From assembly GCA_903899985.1 (NCBI GenBank), contig CAIULL010000002.1, forward strand, positions 1-53,316: a DNA stretch of 53,316 nt, read 5' to 3'. The notes under the pieces are model-generated. The model was not told the DNA's origin, searched no databases, and saw nothing but the letters and a program-made list of their open reading frames with translations. A program made the translations under genes and the position numbers. The DNA comes from an uncultured Schlesneria sp. Lineage in GTDB: Bacteria; Planctomycetota; Planctomycetia; Planctomycetales; Planctomycetaceae. The stretch's first letter is position 1, and the number at the start of each line of letters is the position of its first letter. Below are positions 51,498 through 53,316 of this stretch, piece after piece.

Positions 51498-52514
51498 ATG
51501 AACACTCTGGTGAGTTTGCTGGGATTGTCATTGGCGATCTTTGGAGCGGAGCCGAAAGCGGAACCGGCCAAGCTGACAATCCACGGACATACAAATGTCG
51601 TCAATGCTGTGAAATTCGCACCCGACGGAAGCGGCCTCGCTTCGGCCAGCGACGACGACACCGTGCAAATCGTCGACCCGGCCAATGGTGAACTTTTATT
51701 GACGTTGAAAGGGCACACCGATTCGGTACTCGATGTCACGTACTCGGTCGACGGCACGAGGATGGCGACGGCGAGCGCCGATCATACGGCAATGATCTGG
51801 GAGCCGAGCGAAGGAAAACTTCTGCTGACACTGAAGGGGCACACGGATTCCGTTAACAGCGTGGCATTCAGCTTCGATGGAAAGTGGCTGGCAACCGGCA
51901 GCGATGACGATACGGTGAAATTGTGGAATGTCGAGACGGGTAAGAATGTGACGACCCTCAAGGGACACACCGATTCGGTGAATGGAGTGGCCTTCTCGTC
52001 CGACGGAAAATTACTTGCGTCATGCAGTTCAGACAATCTTGTCCGAATCTGGAGCGTCACGACGCACCATCTGGTTCGAACACTCAAAGGTCACACCGAC
52101 ACCGTGAACGCTTTGGCGTTCTCGCCCGACGGGTCATTAATTGCCACAGCCAGTCATGATGATACGGCCAAAATCTGGGAGACCGCCAGCGGCGAGAACG
52201 ATGCAACACTCAGCGGCCACGGTGGTCCTGTTCGCGGGATCGCCTTTTCCAACGATGGAACCCTGCTGGCGACTGTCAGCGACGACGGTTCCGTAAAAAT
52301 CTGGGACTTGTCAACGGACGCCGAAGTCGCCACGCTCGACGGTCATTCCGATTGGCTGAACAATGTCACCTTCGCGCCCGATGACGCCACACTCGCCACA
52401 GCTGGCGAGGACAAATCGGTCAAGATCTGGAACGTCCCGAAACCAAAACCAAGCGGCACGGCGACAGAAAAGAAACCCGCGCCGTCGGAAAAGCAAGCTG
52501 AGTCAGCAATCTAG
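51498..52514 (+). CDS. Secreted WD40-repeat protein with seven 42-residue repeats
   Basis: A 338-residue protein. A short signal peptide (LVSLLGLSLAIFGAEP) precedes seven WD repeats, each beginning GH and spaced exactly 42 residues apart (about residues 29 to 315). Repeats 2-5 start GHTDSV or GHTDTV and carry AFSPDG-like strands and KIW/RIW ends. Seven repeats close one beta-propeller, predicted to bind proteins or ligands. The Lys/Pro-rich tail (KPKPSGTATEKKPAPSEKQ) is probably disordered. AAAGGGA precedes the ATG. Its partner is unknown. The lack of any indel among repeats suggests recent duplication or strong length constraint. Confidence 0.93.
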   Translation: MNTLVSLLGLSLAIFGAEPKAEPAKLTIHGHTNVVNAVKFAPDGSGLASASDDDTVQIVDPANGELLLTLKGHTDSVLDVTYSVDGTRMATASADHTAMIWEPSEGKLLLTLKGHTDSVNSVAFSFDGKWLATGSDDDTVKLWNVETGKNVTTLKGHTDSVNGVAFSSDGKLLASCSSDNLVRIWSVTTHHLVRTLKGHTDTVNALAFSPDGSLIATASHDDTAKIWETASGENDATLSGHGGPVRGIAFSNDGTLLATVSDDGSVKIWDLSTDAEVATLDGHSDWLNNVTFAPDDATLATAGEDKSVKIWNVPKPKPSGTATEKKPAPSEKQAESAI

Positions 52515-52814
52515 AAATAGTGAATCGTCCGTAGGCGACATCGAACTCGCTTTTATCGTTCAACGTCACTATTGCCTTCCCATGGACACAACAAGGTCGG
52601 TCTTGCAAGGAACTGATTTCGAAGCCCTATACACAACCTGGTCTTTCCCTTGTGAACGTTTCGCCCTGTCAGTCGCTCATCAAGACGCATCACTCGGGGC
52701 CAAGGCGATTGGCGAAATCTTTCCTTGTACGAAACTTGCATTCGCTATGGTCCTCCGGCTTCTGATGGCTCACAGTGTCCCTATGTTTGCAATGTCCTCC
52801 CAAAGAAGTGGTTA

Positions 52815-52957
52815 CTCACAGAGTCGCAGAGGCACGGAGTGATGAGAACGCAATCGATACTTGTGGAGATTCGGCTCGGTGATGACGAAAAGCGAATCAC
52901 TCGGGCAATTCGTGTGTCTTCCTAAACCGCTTCTCCGTGACTCAGTGTCTCCGTGAG
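52815..52957. repeat. Imperfect inverted repeat (CACGGAG type)
   Basis: Left arm 52815-52839 (CTCACAGAGTCGCAGAGG, then CACGGAG). Right arm 52933-52957, whose reverse complement starts CTCACGGAGACACTGAG. About three quarters of 25 positions match. The arms flank ~93 bases. Comparable CACAGAGGCACGGAG repeats occur widely in planctomycete genomes in my recollection. Confidence 0.6.
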
Positions 52958-53241
52958 AAACCAAAAAATGAATCCGGGTACAGCACGGTTTCGCCCACTC
53001 CGAAATTCGTCGACCCCCACTCCAGCCGAGGCGTCCGTTCGAACGAGCTTCGTGGGATCTCCCAACTTCCGCGACGATTGTTTCCGACCATGCCTATGGT
53101 CCTGAACTTCGTCCCAGAGGTCGGAATTGAATCGGTGACACCCAATAGAGTTCAGCAGGGAGTCCGCCGTGTATGGGCTGTCGCCCCATGATTCTTTCCG
53201 GGTTGCCATCGTCTTTTCCCCGAAGGGGATATGGATACCAG

Positions 53242-53277
53242 CCCAGCGGCAAGCGAGTCTTCGAGCGCCGCCCTGGG
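53242..53277. repeat. Palindromic repeat CCCAGCGGC...CCGCCCTGGG
   Basis: Arms CCCAGCGGCAAGCGAG and CGAGCGCCGCCCTGGG pair imperfectly around TCTT. It is followed by the palindrome at 53299-53315. The element may extend beyond the end of the window. Confidence 0.6.
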
Positions 53278-53316
53278 TGGCGGTTGAGGGAATTGCAGGT
53301 GCCCTGAAGGGGCACG

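Larger units (their letters stand above)
52515..53316. other. Gene-free terminal region with dispersed palindromes
   Basis: I find no convincing gene. The region carries an imperfect inverted repeat at 52815-52957 and a palindrome at 53242-53277, each listed separately. A short palindrome GTGCCCTGAAGGGGCAC lies at 53299-53315. A plus-strand frame at 52582-52842 has no ribosome site or recognisable similarity. The window ends inside this repeat-rich area. Confidence 0.45.

Noticed and set aside
52582-52842. Plus-strand frame after the WD40 gene
   Set aside because: No ribosome site, atypical composition, and it runs into a dispersed inverted repeat.
1-53316. tRNA, rRNA and riboswitches
   Set aside because: I looked for TTCGA-type T-loops in cloverleaf context and for known conserved riboswitch cores and recognised none. 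A covariance-model scan would be needed to exclude them fully.

Overview
The window reads as a planctomycete chromosome segment, probably from the Planctomycetales near Schlesneria or Gimesia-type genomes. The main pointers are a DUF1549/DUF1553 protein with a CxxCH site, a Tat-type Gfo/Idh/MocA oxidoreductase, a secreted WD40 protein, lineage-style small secreted and coiled-coil proteins, GC-rich codon use, and several families of intergenic palindromes that I recall from planctomycete genomes. The taxonomic call is inference. I saw no rRNA, tRNA or CRISPR.

Layout. 1-3648: a secreted ceramidase-like protein, then 1.7 kb of gene-free DNA built of degraded direct repeats. 3649-13889: an accessory locus, all on the plus strand. 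It holds a type III-like restriction helicase/nuclease (res), a beta-class DNA methyltransferase (mod), a REP-associated tyrosine transposase (RAYT), and an SF1 UvrD-like helicase with an N-terminal RelE/ParE-like domain. Every spacer between these four genes carries copies of one ~98-bp double-hairpin (BIME-like) element. 13978-20133: minus-strand genes for ExbB/ExbD, a phytanoyl-CoA dioxygenase-like enzyme, a sigma-54 response regulator, a PGPGW membrane protein, an enoyl-CoA hydratase and a fumarylacetoacetase-fold enzyme. 20758-23049: the DUF1549/DUF1553 protein.

23070-33130 is a long co-directional minus-strand housekeeping run. In transcription order it is pheA, tpiA, secG, yicC, gmk, rpoZ, coaC, coaB, ftsK, rsmD and a GGQ release-factor-like gene. 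It joins aromatic amino acid synthesis, glycolysis, secretion, RNA and nucleotide metabolism, CoA synthesis, DNA translocation and ribosome maturation or rescue. From 33.3 kb on come a small acidic protein, Maf, a GspF-like protein, the Gfo/Idh/MocA enzyme, an S41 protease, CsrA, a cold-shock protein and an enolase-superfamily enzyme. Next is a four-gene minus-strand envelope cluster of two related coiled-coil proteins, a 46-residue membrane protein and a TPR membrane protein. Then follow a helical unknown protein, an MFS nucleoside-type transporter, a Bax-inhibitor-1-like protein, a THUMP rRNA methyltransferase, a His-rich secreted protein and a seven-repeat WD40 protein. The last 800 bases hold only repeats.

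The most interesting signal is the palindrome system. Fourteen full, partial or degenerate copies of a double hairpin lie at six sites. Each good copy pairs two different 13-nt-arm hairpins in inverted orientation, with the same TCTT loop and the same single mismatch position. Arrays with 131-133 bp periodicity flank an apparently intact RAYT on both sides. This looks like a REP/RAYT system colonising a restriction-helicase locus. The second point of interest is the RelE-like/UvrD helicase next to the restriction-modification pair, a candidate defence association.
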